Position numbers and translations under genes: made by a program. DNA of 64,000 nucleotides from Callaeas wilsoni (lineage: Eukaryota; Chordata; Aves; Passeriformes; Callaeidae). This document shows positions 47,260 to 58,689 of this stretch, in pieces. A model generated the notes under the pieces. It was not told the origin of the DNA and did no database searches. It saw nothing but the letters and a program-made list of their open reading frames with translations. Location of the stretch: the NCBI GenBank assembly GCA_013398955.1, contig VWPU01017662.1, positions 186,001 to 250,000 on the forward strand, in the 5' to 3' direction. Position 1 is the first letter of the stretch. Each line of letters begins with the position of its first letter.

Positions 47260-49190
47260 AATTGCATAACTCATGTTATGGGACTGGAACCCATCGCCTC
47301 ACAGAAGTCCTGAGTTTTCAGATATATTAAAATAGTAAGCACCAGTAAGCTGATGTGACTTATTTTGTGTGTCCATTATAGTATGGTGATTTTATTAACA
47401 TCCAGAGTGCTTTAAAGCACTGCTAGTTGGCACTGTAATTTATGGTGCATCTTAACTATTCACTTACAAAAGCTGAGTATTGGATGTTCCTCTTCATATA
47501 ACATGAATTTTTAATGCTTTTCAAATAGCTGAAACTGAGCCCATGTGGTGCTTTATTTTGGCACTTTATATAATAGATTTAATAGATACATTGTGGAACA
47601 TGCTTTTAATGTCCAGTATTGTACTTAGGAGTATATATGTTACTGTACAGATATAATTTTGTAGTACAGCGCTGTTATAAGGAGTAGCTGAAGGACTATC
47701 AAGACCATGGTTACCAATTATGGTTCTTAAATTGTTTCTGCTGAAAAGATAGCTAAGTAAATTCATTAGTAAAAAGTAACACAGTGACAGGTTGTCACAT
47801 GAATATTTGTTCTGTTAACCAGATTTGATTTTTGCTAAGAAAACATCCAGATGCTTAAATGTCTACTTGAAATGTGGATCGCTTCAGTGAGACAGATAAA
47901 AATGATATGTGTTTCTTTTCAGCAACCAAATAACATATAGACTGGCTGTCATTACTTGTGCATACCAGTAACATATCCGTTCACATTCATTTGTATATTC
48001 ATCATTATTTTACCTCACAGAGATTTTAAGCCAAACTCTCATTTCTTTAACTAGAATAATCTGCCAAGCAAAGCCCAGATTTTCATTACTTTGAATCTTT
48101 TTTTTTTTCCTGATAAATAGCATCATGTTTGAATGGCTGAAATATCTTTGCAAGGCTGAGTGGAGTTCAGTATGTCCATTCATGTGGCAAGCTTCTGTGA
48201 CCTTGGTTGGATGGAGATGATTGGAGACAAGAACATAACTCCCAAATATATCACTGAATCCTGTCACAGATGTTTAGGTTTCACTGATGTTTCAGAAATT
48301 TGTGCTATTTCTCTAGGGGATCCCCCAGCTTAAACTTCAGTGAAAACAGCTCAATTTATCTGGACTGAGTATGACTGGTGTACCTGTAAAAAACTCAAAA
48401 AAACCCAAAGCCACTCCAAATCCCCCAAAATTTCCACAGCCTTAGGAACAGGCACCATGGACTTGTTCTCTCTGAATGTACATTTTAAAACCAAATTCTT
48501 GCCATCCCAGTCAGAGGCTGCGCTTCTGGGTTTGGATAAAACAAAAGTGGTCAGCATTTTCAACTGTGCCAATGGAAGGAACTAAGTTTACCCTTGATGA
48601 ACTCTAGAGTTTCTGATGGTGAAGCATTACATTTTCCGACTCCTGTGGCTCACACAAATTCTTTGGAATGGTCCTTAGGGAAAACTGACCTATATCTTGA
48701 CAAATTATTGGTCCCTTCTGATATGCGATATGCTTTTTTTCAGGAGTATGAAATACCATGTTTGCTAATCTGTTGGGAGTCCCCATTGCACACTGGGTGG
48801 TCTCATTTTCATGTGTTTTAATTCAATTTACTTTTACTTTACTGGGTTAATGCAAGCTGCATTTTAATTTTATATTAAAATGGTAAACATTGGGATAGAG
48901 CAGAAAAGTTCTTGAAGTCCCTGAGTTTTACCATTTTATTCACAACAACAAACAGTGCATTAGGTAAAAGATTTGTATAGGTGTTTTTGCTTATTATCCA
49001 AAAAACATTTATCTCTTAATCTAGCAGCCTTTTCCACTGCCTGACCTACTCATTCTTCTGAGGAATCAGATGAAGATGAATCAGTCAGCACTTATATTGG
49101 GGGACTGCAGCAGGAGGTTTACATTAGAAACAATTTCAGGAATGACAGAAAGACACATTTGTCAATCCAAGAACGGCACCTAGAGGGATC
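47260..49190. other. Unique non-coding DNA
   Basis: AT-rich, with a T12 run near 48099 and no recognised gene or element. Frames at 48340-48585 (both strands) are short and featureless. Confidence 0.6.
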
Positions 49191-49199
49191 TTAGTTTCT

Positions 49200-49620
49200 G
49201 AATTAAATCAGGACTTGCCTTTATTGTACTTTAAAGCTTCCCATCCGATTGTATCAGGCAGGCTCAGTGGCAACACAGGGAGGATCGAGATCTTGAAGGT
49301 GTACTCCTTTTATTTCTGCCCCTTTGCTTTCTAGGCAGGTAGATATTTGCAGCATTTGGCAGCCCGAGCAAAGCCAAATTGTTACAGATTTGGGCAGCAA
49401 CATTTCACAATTACAAATGTTGAAAGCTTTCTCTCGAAAAATTGCTCCACATTTTTCTCTTCAATCAGCAGCTACAGGGGTCCACTAAAACTCTACAGGA
49501 TAAGTGTAGCTGTTTAACAGACTGCTTGTAGGTGAAAGGATTTGCTTCAGCCACTCGTTACACTTTTACATAAGTTACAGACTTTTATATTGTACTGGAA
49601 CATAACATGAAACCTTCAAG
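49200..49620. promoter_or_regulatory. Candidate conserved non-coding element
   Basis: This repeat-free block contains the inverted pair ATTTGGC (49354-49360) and GCCAAAT (49373-49379), NFI-type half sites at non-canonical spacing, and many short AT-rich factor-like words (TTGTTACAG, ACAATTACAAATG). The texture resembles a conserved element. No alignment is available. Confidence 0.25.
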
Positions 49621-49629
49621 ATTCAAATA

Positions 49630-52600
49630 ATTTTTTCCCACTGCACATCTGTGTCAGGGTATTCTGGCTAATGCTGAGCACTAAAAGACATCACATTCAA
49701 ATCATTAGCCTGTTTTTCAGGTGCAGTTTAATGAAGGAAGAGCCCGCTAACACATAGGGTTTGTTGATCTTATGCTAAACTATTGGTCATGTGGCATTAT
49801 ACCAGATTTCTCTCTACAGACCTCTGTTCCCCAGTGAATGGTGTGCCAGTGTGTCGTGACACTCACATCAAAAATTTCAAAGGTAAAAGACCTTTGAAAA
49901 CACTTTTACAACAACCCAAATACTAACAGTACAGCTCACTTCTGTATATACAATTGTACTTAAATAAAGGAGGATCATATCTGGCAGAAAACCCAACATT
50001 GCAGGTTAGCCATCAAAGGTTTTCTGCTCTTTCTCCCAGATAAGGAGTTAAAAAGGTCTTGAGCAGATATTTAATCTGAGATCCAGCTGTTAGACCAGAT
50101 CTGCATTGCTGGCACTGCTTTCACTGGGAAGAACTGGAATTTTTGACAAGTGCAGGACTCTATGCTCACTTTCTCCTTGAGGATCTTGTCAAATTCAGAC
50201 CAAATGCCCTTTGAGATTTGATAGGTTTGGTACTTAGTTCTTAAAATCGGGTACTTAATCAATACATCAGATTTCAATACTACTCCCAAAGCATTACTGA
50301 GTGGTTTTAGACTGCTAAGACCTCTGACTGTGTAAAGTAGAAAAATGTGGTGGTGACCATATATTAAAGGAACTGAAATGGTGACTGTCCAAGTACCTAA
50401 TCTCACTATAAACCATTGTCTGCTCACTGCAGAGGCAGTGTTACCTCCTTTCTCTCAGGGTGTGATTGGCTCTGTCTACATGCTGGAAAACTTGCTGTGT
50501 GCACACATGCTCTGACAATCACTGTTTGCATTAAATATCATGGCAAATGCTGTATTTTCTGGATTCCCTAGAGGCAGGTGGTAATTTTGAGGTAACACAA
50601 AGTTTGGCATAAATTGCTTTTCACTGTAGGTTGAAGGACACCAGGGCATAGAGATAACACTTAAGATAGTAACATTCTTACTGGAAATATAGAATTTTGT
50701 GTGTCTTTATGCGTTTATATAAATAATAGAATAATTAAAAGCTTGTATAAATCATTGGGTTCTGGCCCTGTAGATCTGAGAGGAGATAGATATATAATAA
50801 GTATGTGTTCTTTTGTAGAAGTATGTGCAAAGCTAAAAAATGTTCACACAAAACCGGTTGCCAGAAAACAAACAAATCTGGGAAAAGTCATGTGGAGGTA
50901 CTTCTAACAAAGGCTTACCTCATTAGTTACTGCATTTTTCTGTCCCATATTCATATACAAAGTATCAGATTTGTGGCAAATTTTATAATGGCTCAATCTA
51001 TAATACAGAATTTTCCATTTTTTCAAAGTATATACTTTGATCAACACATGGATAACAAAATGGTTGCTAGGTTACTCTGTAGCAAAGTCTCAGATACTGT
51101 CATGTAGCCTTATTTCTAGTGAAAAAATTAATTGATTCTTTGGTTAATATAGCTTTTTAATGGTAAGATCTATAAATACTTGAAGATTGCAGTATGTTTT
51201 GGTAGGCAATTGCTTGTTTAATGCCTAAAAAGATGAAGATAAAATAGCAGAAATGCAGTAACTATCAATGCAATTTTACCTCCACAGATGCAGTATTTTA
51301 TATTAGTTACATCTCACTGTATTGTATGCTGGTTTTTTTCCATACTGGGACAAGACAGAGGAAGAATTTTGGTAATTTCTGTACATAAAGACATTTTCTC
51401 TTACAGTTTGCAGCATAGGTGCTACAGCAGCATGTAAAGACAATGCAAGCCTCCTGAAAGTCAAAAATATTGTTTTCTAAGGCATATGAAGAAAAGAGTT
51501 TTCAGACGCTGATCCCATCCATTAACAAATCCCATGCTTTAGCTGAGTCCTGTTTAGGTGTACTCCTGCTCCACTAAAGGCAATTGCAAAATTGCCATTG
51601 GCTTCAAAGCAGAAAGAATATTAATCAGAACGTTCCTCAGGAGGGTGACTCTTGACGTCCAGCTGTATTAGACCAAGAATATAACCCAAAAGGACTAAAG
51701 AAAGAACCTGTCACTTCAGCCACGTCACAGGAGCTGTGCTATGCTTTATCAGCTGGTAGTTAATGAAGGTGTGTTTTAAGAATATGATCCTGATTCAGAG
51801 GCACTTCTGTTTCAAAGTTCTGTGCTAGAAATCTATTAACAGTATTACCTTGCTTCAGCTGCTGGAGATTTGATTTCACGCATTAATTTTTCTTTCTGTG
51901 GTTATAATTGTCACAAAACAAAGCGAGTGTAGTTCTCTGTGCTTCGTTGATTTGAGAGTACTTAAAAGCCCAAGGGTTATTAGCAGCTTTTGTGAGACAC
52001 CCCCACATGTGTGCATGTGCACCCACACACATCTCAGGTGAGAGCTGGAGCTCAGTGGTTTGTCTTACATTTAGCAACCTCCTCTGTACTTTTTAAAGCT
52101 TCTGGTCTCCCGAGATATCTAGATAATTCTTGTGAAGTAACTGTCTTGTTTTGACAAATATATTACATTCACCTACACTTCTTGGTAGTCTTCTGTCTAA
52201 ACTTGTTCACAAATATATACCTCTGGACACTGGATGGGAACAAATTCTGATACAAAGTTAAAAAGAAGACTCACAAGAATTCTAAAATTGTTTGTACCCT
52301 GCTTGGTTTTCTTACTTTTTTAATCTGTTCCTGAAGCTTTATGTATTTTTCTCTTAGGACTTATAACCTTTAGAGTAGTTTAGTTATTCCTCTGCTCTGG
52401 AAACTCTCAGTGTACACATATTCAAGGCTATCAGCTCTTTCAAATGACTAGTGCATGGCATCCATCAATGACAAATCTAGGCAAATAACTAATAAGACAA
52501 AATAAACCTGGGACTTACTGGATGACAGACAGCTGGAGGCTAAGTGCATATGCTTTTGGTTATCTATCTGTCCCTGGCAGAACTAATTTCCTGGACTTAC

Positions 52601-53665
52601 ACATTGTGACACACTGCTCTTAAATTAATTTTTTGGTTTAGTGTTGGTAAAGTTTCTATGTTATTTTCTGATTCTCAGTATATTCACGTAGGCTAAAACC
52701 ACTGAAAAATAATGAAAGATTTTAAAATTTGTGTATCCAGCCAATAATTAGCTTGATAGACACACTTTTTTGTACAGATGTGTAAATCTGGGCAGCGAAA
52801 AGCATATATGGCACATCTACACTGGTCTTAATAGGTGGTAACTTCTCATCCTACTCTTTGGCCGCTCTGGCTTAAAAAATCACTGGCATTCAGGAACACA
52901 TGCAGGCAAAGAGCAGGGTGTGCACACACATAGAAGGTAGAAATAGGACTAAATGAGGAAATAGGATAGACTGCTGTGACCAAGCTTAGGGCTCAGGCAG
53001 ACAAGTGAATGGACCAGAAGCCTGTTTACATGATTGACTGCTTTAATGCTCTTTGTCCACTTCTGTTCCTGCCTTATTAACTCCGATCCTTCCCTTTCCC
53101 CACCTTTGGTCCCTCCTCTAAACATCCCATAGGAAGACTTGCACATTTCCGCAATCCCCTTAAATGATCTCATAATAAGTTTTGAGCAAACTCCAAATTC
53201 TCTTCCCCCACAAGCCACAATAAATGCTACCTCCCTGTGGGTAGCCCCTTAGCTTGCATGGCATGGCTTTGGAGAGAGATATTCCCTTTCATCCATCTCA
53301 GAGGATTTCGCTCCATGAAGAGCGGACTCCTCAACCTCCACAGATGATTTTGGAGTAACTAATTTGAAGTGCTCTGTTTTCACCAATCAGGCTACTGAGA
53401 TTTCTTCACATCTTGCTGTTCCTCTGTTTCTTACTGACATTTGGGTTTATTTTGATTAGTGTATAATCAGATCACCTAACAGAACTCAATAGTCATACAC
53501 ATATGTGTACTTAGCTGTGGGCAACCTGTCACTTGCTGTGCAGTAAGTGGTGGTCTGAAATATTCCACAATGGTTTTATGAGGTTGCAGTACATAAGCAG
53601 CACCTCTTTTATGAACGGGTTCGCTCTTCTAATCCTAATCACCACCAGCCTAAAACCTTCTCTAT
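49630..53665. other. Unique AT-rich non-coding DNA
   Basis: No supported gene, LTR or LINE seen across about 4 kb. Frames of at most 118 codons occur on both strands without recognisable features. Confidence 0.6.
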
Positions 53666-53671
53666 GATTAA

Positions 53672-53922
53672 GAAGGTTTATATTACAGCATGTCACATTC
53701 AGGTAAAGCATTTTCAGAAAATTTTCCCAAAGTAAGAAAGGTGGACCAGCAGAACAGCCTTTCCCATGGACATTGTGGTGTCTCTCTCTTGACAAAAACC
53801 TTCAAGCACAGGCTCAACACATGTAAGTGGGGAACAACCTGTGTGTAGCAGATAACACAGAATAGTCCAGGAACAGAGAAGATGATGTCCTGAGTGCCTT
53901 CACAGCCCTGTGACACTACCAT
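53672..53922 (+). mobile_element. Ancient CR1 LINE 3' end, sense
   Basis: Plus-strand order fits an old CR1 3' region. GGTTTATATTACAGCATGTC and ACATTCAGGT come first, then GAAAATTTTCCCAAAGTAAG. The GCAGAACAGCCTTTCCCATG segment follows, then AAAACCTTCAAGCACAGG, then CTCAACACATGTAAGTGGGG. The typical terminal words come last (AATAGTCCAGGAACAG, GATGATGTCCTGAGTGCCTT, ACAGCCCTGTGACACTA). Divergence is high, and it predates the LTR insertions. Confidence 0.68.
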
Positions 53923-54021
53923 TAATGTCTCCATATAGATAAGAATTCCTTATGTGACTCATAGTTTGAAAGTTTGGACTCAGGTCCAGGTAAGAAATCA
54001 GAGACATTTTTAAAAACAGCC

Positions 54022-54037
54022 ATGTTTTTAAAAACAT
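54022..54037. repeat. 16-base perfect palindrome
   Basis: ATGTTTTTAAAAACAT reads the same on both strands. Upstream TTTTTAAAAACA (54007-54018) repeats its core, so it is a short inverted and tandem A/T motif. No function is implied. Confidence 0.85.
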
Positions 54038-54517
54038 ATACCATGGAGAAGGCTACGGGCATTGAAAACACACTTTAAAACTGAAGGTATCTTCATCAGC
54101 TATATTGCTCATAACCAAGTGATTGTCATTATCCAGAATCTGAGTAACCTGTGTGTCTGTGATCTGTTGTTGAAAAAGTATGACTACATTTCTTGGAATA
54201 TAGTCCTACCTTTATTTGAATATTGTTATGCTAAAAAAGATCTAGATCTCTGAGAAATTTTTAAATTATCTTTAATTGCTTTGTCTCTTTAATGTAAAAA
54301 TAACATTTCAGTCTTCAAATATCAGAACCGTAGACTTTCAGATAGTGTAAAGCTATAAAAGCTCACTTTTGTATTGTAGATAGGAGACTAAGAAATCTGG
54401 AGGTCAGGGAGTATTTAGAAACAAACAAAATCCCAGACTCTACAGTTTTTTCAAAGTTCATCCAAAAACTCAGGTAGAGTTTGACTTTAACAGTCCCACT
54501 GAAATATTTAGATTAGT

Positions 54518-54532
54518 GTTTCCATAGCAACC
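54518..54532 (+). promoter_or_regulatory. RFX X-box-like site
   Basis: GTTTCCATAGCAACC matches the RFX-family X-box (GTNNCCATRGCAAC type) in both half sites. X-boxes regulate ciliary and other genes, and they occur in enhancers. A strong single match within 64 kb is noteworthy, but without chromatin or conservation data its use is unproven. Confidence 0.45.
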
Positions 54533-57500
54533 AAAGTTGAATTGTTTAAAACAAAACAATGTACTTGTAAAGCTTCCATATCTTATATTTTTTTTGTTTT
54601 GATACATGTATCCTTCCTCTATTAGTCAAAACCAGTAGATGGTAATTCTTAAGGAGCAATTAAAACAATTGGTGATCTCACTTTCAGTCCATTTAAATGA
54701 AGAACAGTAACTACACACAGAAGACGAAAACTGTTTCCACATTTGTAATACAGATTAAAAAATGGCTGGAAGTCACAGTTCACTGACTGAACTTGGTCTA
54801 ACTATTCAGGCACTTATAAGCACACTTGAGTATGTGTAAAGACTTCCTGAGCTTTTCCTTATGCTTGTTTATGATCCTATCCAGCAAGCGCATGAGATGA
54901 TCCTCAGTCATACATCTTGATTTAAGAATAAGAAGGGTAAGAGTAAGAATAGAGCTTTGAATAAAACCAAGTTAGATGAAGCATGCCATGAATGACAGTT
55001 TCAAGGTGACCTTTAATTTCAAATGCTTGATGTCAATTGTGTGGGGCTTGTGTGTTGCAGTACTGAGTAGTCAGAGATGTCCCTGGGCCAAAGACGCCAG
55101 TGTAACTCCGATGCAGAACAGGCTGTTATAAACACAAGTTTATTTGTGTGTGTGTTTATTATTTTTAGAGGCTGTTGTTAACAAACTAGTCACATTTCGT
55201 ATTATGTCTGCATCTGTATTACCTGTGGGTAGTTGTGCCGGTGAAATGAGTGAATTGAATTTAGCTCCAAATTCACCTCACCCATCAGAATGTGACCTGC
55301 AGTATGCATAGGTAGGCTGACAAATTACACTGTCATATATTTCATTTTCTCAGTGTTTGGGGATTCCTTCAGTAACCCTTCCATAAGTGGTACAATAGCC
55401 CTAGAAAAGCATGTAGCAAATCAGTTCTGACACACTGAAAATAAACTTAGGCTTAATAAAGACTTTATAGTTCATCCTTGCTTTCAGATTGGGCAGTGGC
55501 TTAGGCTTTTTTGGTGCTACAAATCAGACAAAAAACTACAGCTGCTATAAACTAGCATCCAGAAGTACTTGTAAATAAAGTGAAGTACTGGATGCAGGGC
55601 TGGCAGCAGGTGAAGCTGTGTGGGATGAACATCCTTCTCTCTCCCCATGAGGCTGGGGCTGCTGAAGCCCACTCTGAGAACACCCCAGTTCTCACATCCT
55701 GAATTTCCTGTGTGGTCTCTATAGCCAGAGCACTTCTTAATGGGGATACATGAGGCCTTGACAACAACTCAAAGGAACTTAAATTCAAAGCAGTCCATTA
55801 TTTTTTTAAGCACTTACGGATATTTTTTTTTTCCTGTATTTGAAAATGAAGCTACCCAGGGGTAATGCATTATTACTGTTATTATTTACAGTTGGTATAA
55901 TGCCTTTAAGCAGAACTGATGCATGCAGAGGAAGATTTCTCTAATGACAGCTCAGCCTCTCCTGCAGTCATCCCTGTCTCAGGTGGGTTATGAGGCTTTT
56001 TGACACGAGATGGATTCCAGTGGGTGTATTCTGGTGCCACTGAGTGTTGCCAGTGAAGAGCCCTATAACTAGACAACATTAGCAATCTTTACCCCAAAAA
56101 GCTTTCACTGTGTAGTGTCAGTCTTCAATGTATGCACTGTAAATGCATTGACTGCAGGGTCAAAGTAAAACCACATTATGTATCAAAATTACCCCGCAGA
56201 TAGTCTTTCTTTTAGTCATTAAAGTCTAGGATTAAAGTAGATTCCTTTTTTAACAAGCTGAAAAGGAACAAAGTTAGAAAAGTTAAAGGACAAATGCCTA
56301 ATTTGAGGGCACAGAACATGAGTGGGAAAATATTACTGGGAATTCTTGTTAAGGATTCTGTAAAGTTGAATAAGAAAAATATGAAATGCTTCATAATTAG
56401 ACTGAAAGTGTCATCATGTTCTTGGTTTTCTGCAAGACATGAAAGGGAAAATCACTTTAAACTTTTTTCTGAATCATATAATAGATTATTCTTCCCTTAG
56501 GTCAGGGAAACATTATGCATCTTAGAAGAAAAAACTTCTGACACTCCTGGCCTGCTTTGATAAAGTTGACGAAGAGGGAGTACTTGCCCATTTTATCAGT
56601 GGTATCAACAGGTCTTGCTGCTCCTCTGCCAAGTCCCTATTTGTAACTCTGCTAGAGACCTCACAAAATCTAACTAAAGGGTTACATCTCTATTCAATAA
56701 GGTCATGAGCCAGCTGCAGTCCTGAATGCATATTAGATGTGCAACAATGTACCACAACAACCATTCCTCTCTGCAACTCAACTATTTACACTGGAGCAGT
56801 GTAGGCAGCCCCTGTAGCGGGCCCTTGTGATGCGAAATAAGAAGAGCTGTGTGTAGGAGAGAGCAAAAAATAGCACAGAATATACAGATATGCTGGATGT
56901 AAATTATATTTTTAAAAGAAATAATGAAAGAAGTTTATAAAATTCCATTAGTGATTTTTCCTTTTGTTTTGTTTTCTTTTTCTCATCCTGTTGAAGGAGA
57001 GGGAGGGTTTGCAAGAATGACAGAGCTGTCTGCTACAGAAGCTAGATGAAGGACTCCTAGTTAAAACCTGACACCTCCTGCAGCTGCCCTGCTCTTATTC
57101 CTCCTATTTGCTGAAAGTTCCAGCAATGCCTTCACATAGATGGCAGGTGTCTTCGCTGCTGATTCCACTGCAAAATCCCCTGACTGAGGAATCTGCATTT
57201 TTCCAGTACTGAGGAAAAGAAGTGAAAGTGTCCCTCAAAGCCAAGAGAAGGAGAAGTAGATGTGTGCTGGCCAGGGTCCACAATGTACTATTATTCTTGG
57301 GATTTTGTATTTTTTGTATTTTCTTTATATATATAGCAGTCCTTTTTTTCTGTACTATTAACCTTGTCGGCAAAATGCCCTTTACTTGGATTTTCCTGAT
57401 GCTGAGAGATTCTTATTCAGTTTATTTTTGAAGAGAGTATTATCTCAGTCAGCACCTTATCAAGTTGACTATTGCTGTACTATTTTTCTTTTGTGTACTT

Positions 57501-57744
57501 TAAATATCTGTTGTAAAATATCCTTTTCTCTGTTAACTTTCTTGGTAGGTAAAATTGCTTTCTGCTAGTTGTTTTATATCATATATACCACTGCAGATTA
57601 CATTTTGAGATCTACCATATTGTATGTAGTAATGATCTGAAAAAGAAATCATTTTTATGATAGAATTTCAGTTACTCACTTTATTGCCTTATTCTTAGTT
57701 TAGGTTCACACTGATTTATCAAAAGATGCAATTTACAAGGGGGG

Positions 57745-57930
57745 ATGTTACCTTGTTCGTCCCATCAGCTCATCTCTGCTTACTCTTTCCTTTACTGCCA
57801 CTCTCACTCACCCTCTTTCTTACAGATGCAGTTTTTCATTCACGTCTCTAACTCCTGCACTTTCTCCAGTGATCTATTCCTTTCCTTTTGTTTTGATTTT
57901 CTCTTTACATTCACTTTCCTTTATGATTTT
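57745..57930. repeat. Pyrimidine-rich low-complexity tract
   Basis: C/T-biased plus strand with CTCACTCACCCTC and TTCCTTTCCTTTTG words. The overlapping frame at 57745-57942 is a composition artefact. Confidence 0.5.
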
Positions 57931-58298
57931 TCCTCATTGTAATAGACTGTCCCAAGCTCACAAATGGGAAAAAAAAGGAGACAAAGGCTACTGATCCTGC
58001 CCTATTTTCTTCAAAATGCTGTTGAAAAGAAAATTGTCTTTGCATCTTCCTTGGTCTGTGTACTCTTGTTTGTATCCTTCTGCATGCTTCTCTCCCCTGC
58101 AACAAGCACATGTTCATTTCTTCTTGTTGTTCCAAGACCTTTCATAGCAGCCCCTGCTATCTCCTTCCCTAAATATATGCTTTCTCCCATTCTGCCCCTC
58201 GGATTTTGTCAAAAGAATTCATCTGCAAAGCTGCTGATGCCTTGTAGAGGCTGACCTGGAACAGAGGCTGGACCGAGTTAGAGGATAAAGGGTAGGTC

Positions 58299-58304
58299 TT
58301 TATT
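58299..58304 (-). promoter_or_regulatory. LTR poly(A) signal AATAAA
   Basis: On the minus strand the sequence reads TTTCAATAAAGACC, a consensus AATAAA near the 3' end of the LTR. Confidence 0.65.
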
Positions 58305-58410
58305 GAAAGGCCTTCACAGGGTACACCTTGGGCAGTGCAGGAGTCTCGCAGAGACTACACCCAAGATGGGCGACAGTCACACGTTTTTCGGACAGATACA
58401 AGTTTTGTCC

Positions 58411-58418
58411 ATTTGCAT
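58411..58418 (-). promoter_or_regulatory. Octamer motif in LTR U3
   Basis: ATGCAAAT on the minus strand is the consensus POU-factor octamer. It lies within U3, upstream of the poly(A) signal. Octamers are common in retroviral enhancers. Confidence 0.4.
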
Positions 58419-58689
58419 ATCAGAGGTTAATTGTCCAATTACAGCTTCAGGCAGTGGAGTCCCATTCTCTTAGTTTGCTCTCCCCTAAATCACTTTTGCT
58501 CGCATTTCCCAGGGCCTGAAACAGTGCGGTGTCCTTGATTCTCAGGCCTAGAGAGGAATTGTTGTGTCTGACTAAAATGGGAAAAGCAGTAGCTAACACT
58601 CTACAGGGAGCTCAGAGTTACACACTAAAGAACTGCAGGATTACAAATATATGAAAATATAAAAGCTAAAATCCTAAGGCATCGCTGCC

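Larger units (their letters stand above)
53930..58230. other. Unique AT-rich non-coding DNA
   Basis: No gene. It contains a 16-base palindrome (54022-54037), an RFX X-box (54518-54532), a hairpin-prone GT-rich stretch (55128-55160) and a pyrimidine-rich tract (57745-57930). No LINE or LTR recognised. Confidence 0.6.
58235..58684 (-). mobile_element. Solo retroviral LTR, minus strand, with target-site duplication
   Basis: The element has inverted ends TGATGCCTT (58235-58243) and AAGGCATCG (58676-58684), perfect over eight bases, with the expected final A mutated. Flanks CTGC (58231-58234) and CTGC (58685-58688) form a 4-base target duplication (GCTGC if the terminal base was deleted). On the minus strand AATAAA lies at 58299-58304, 64 bases from the 3' end, as in a compact R/U5. 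An octamer ATGCAAAT is at 58411-58418 in U3. Length 450. No internal sequence remains. Family not recognised; 4-base duplication would suit a class I ERV. Confidence 0.75.

Noticed and set aside
52557..52579. Sequence resembling mature miR-9 (GGTTATCTATCTGT)
   Set aside because: Mismatched within the miRNA and the flanks cannot fold the required hairpin arm.
58243..58605. TGTAGAG...CTCTACA as alternative LTR ends
   Set aside because: The outer pair TGATGCCTT/AAGGCATC has longer inverted identity and matching CTGC flanks, while the inner pair has no target duplication.
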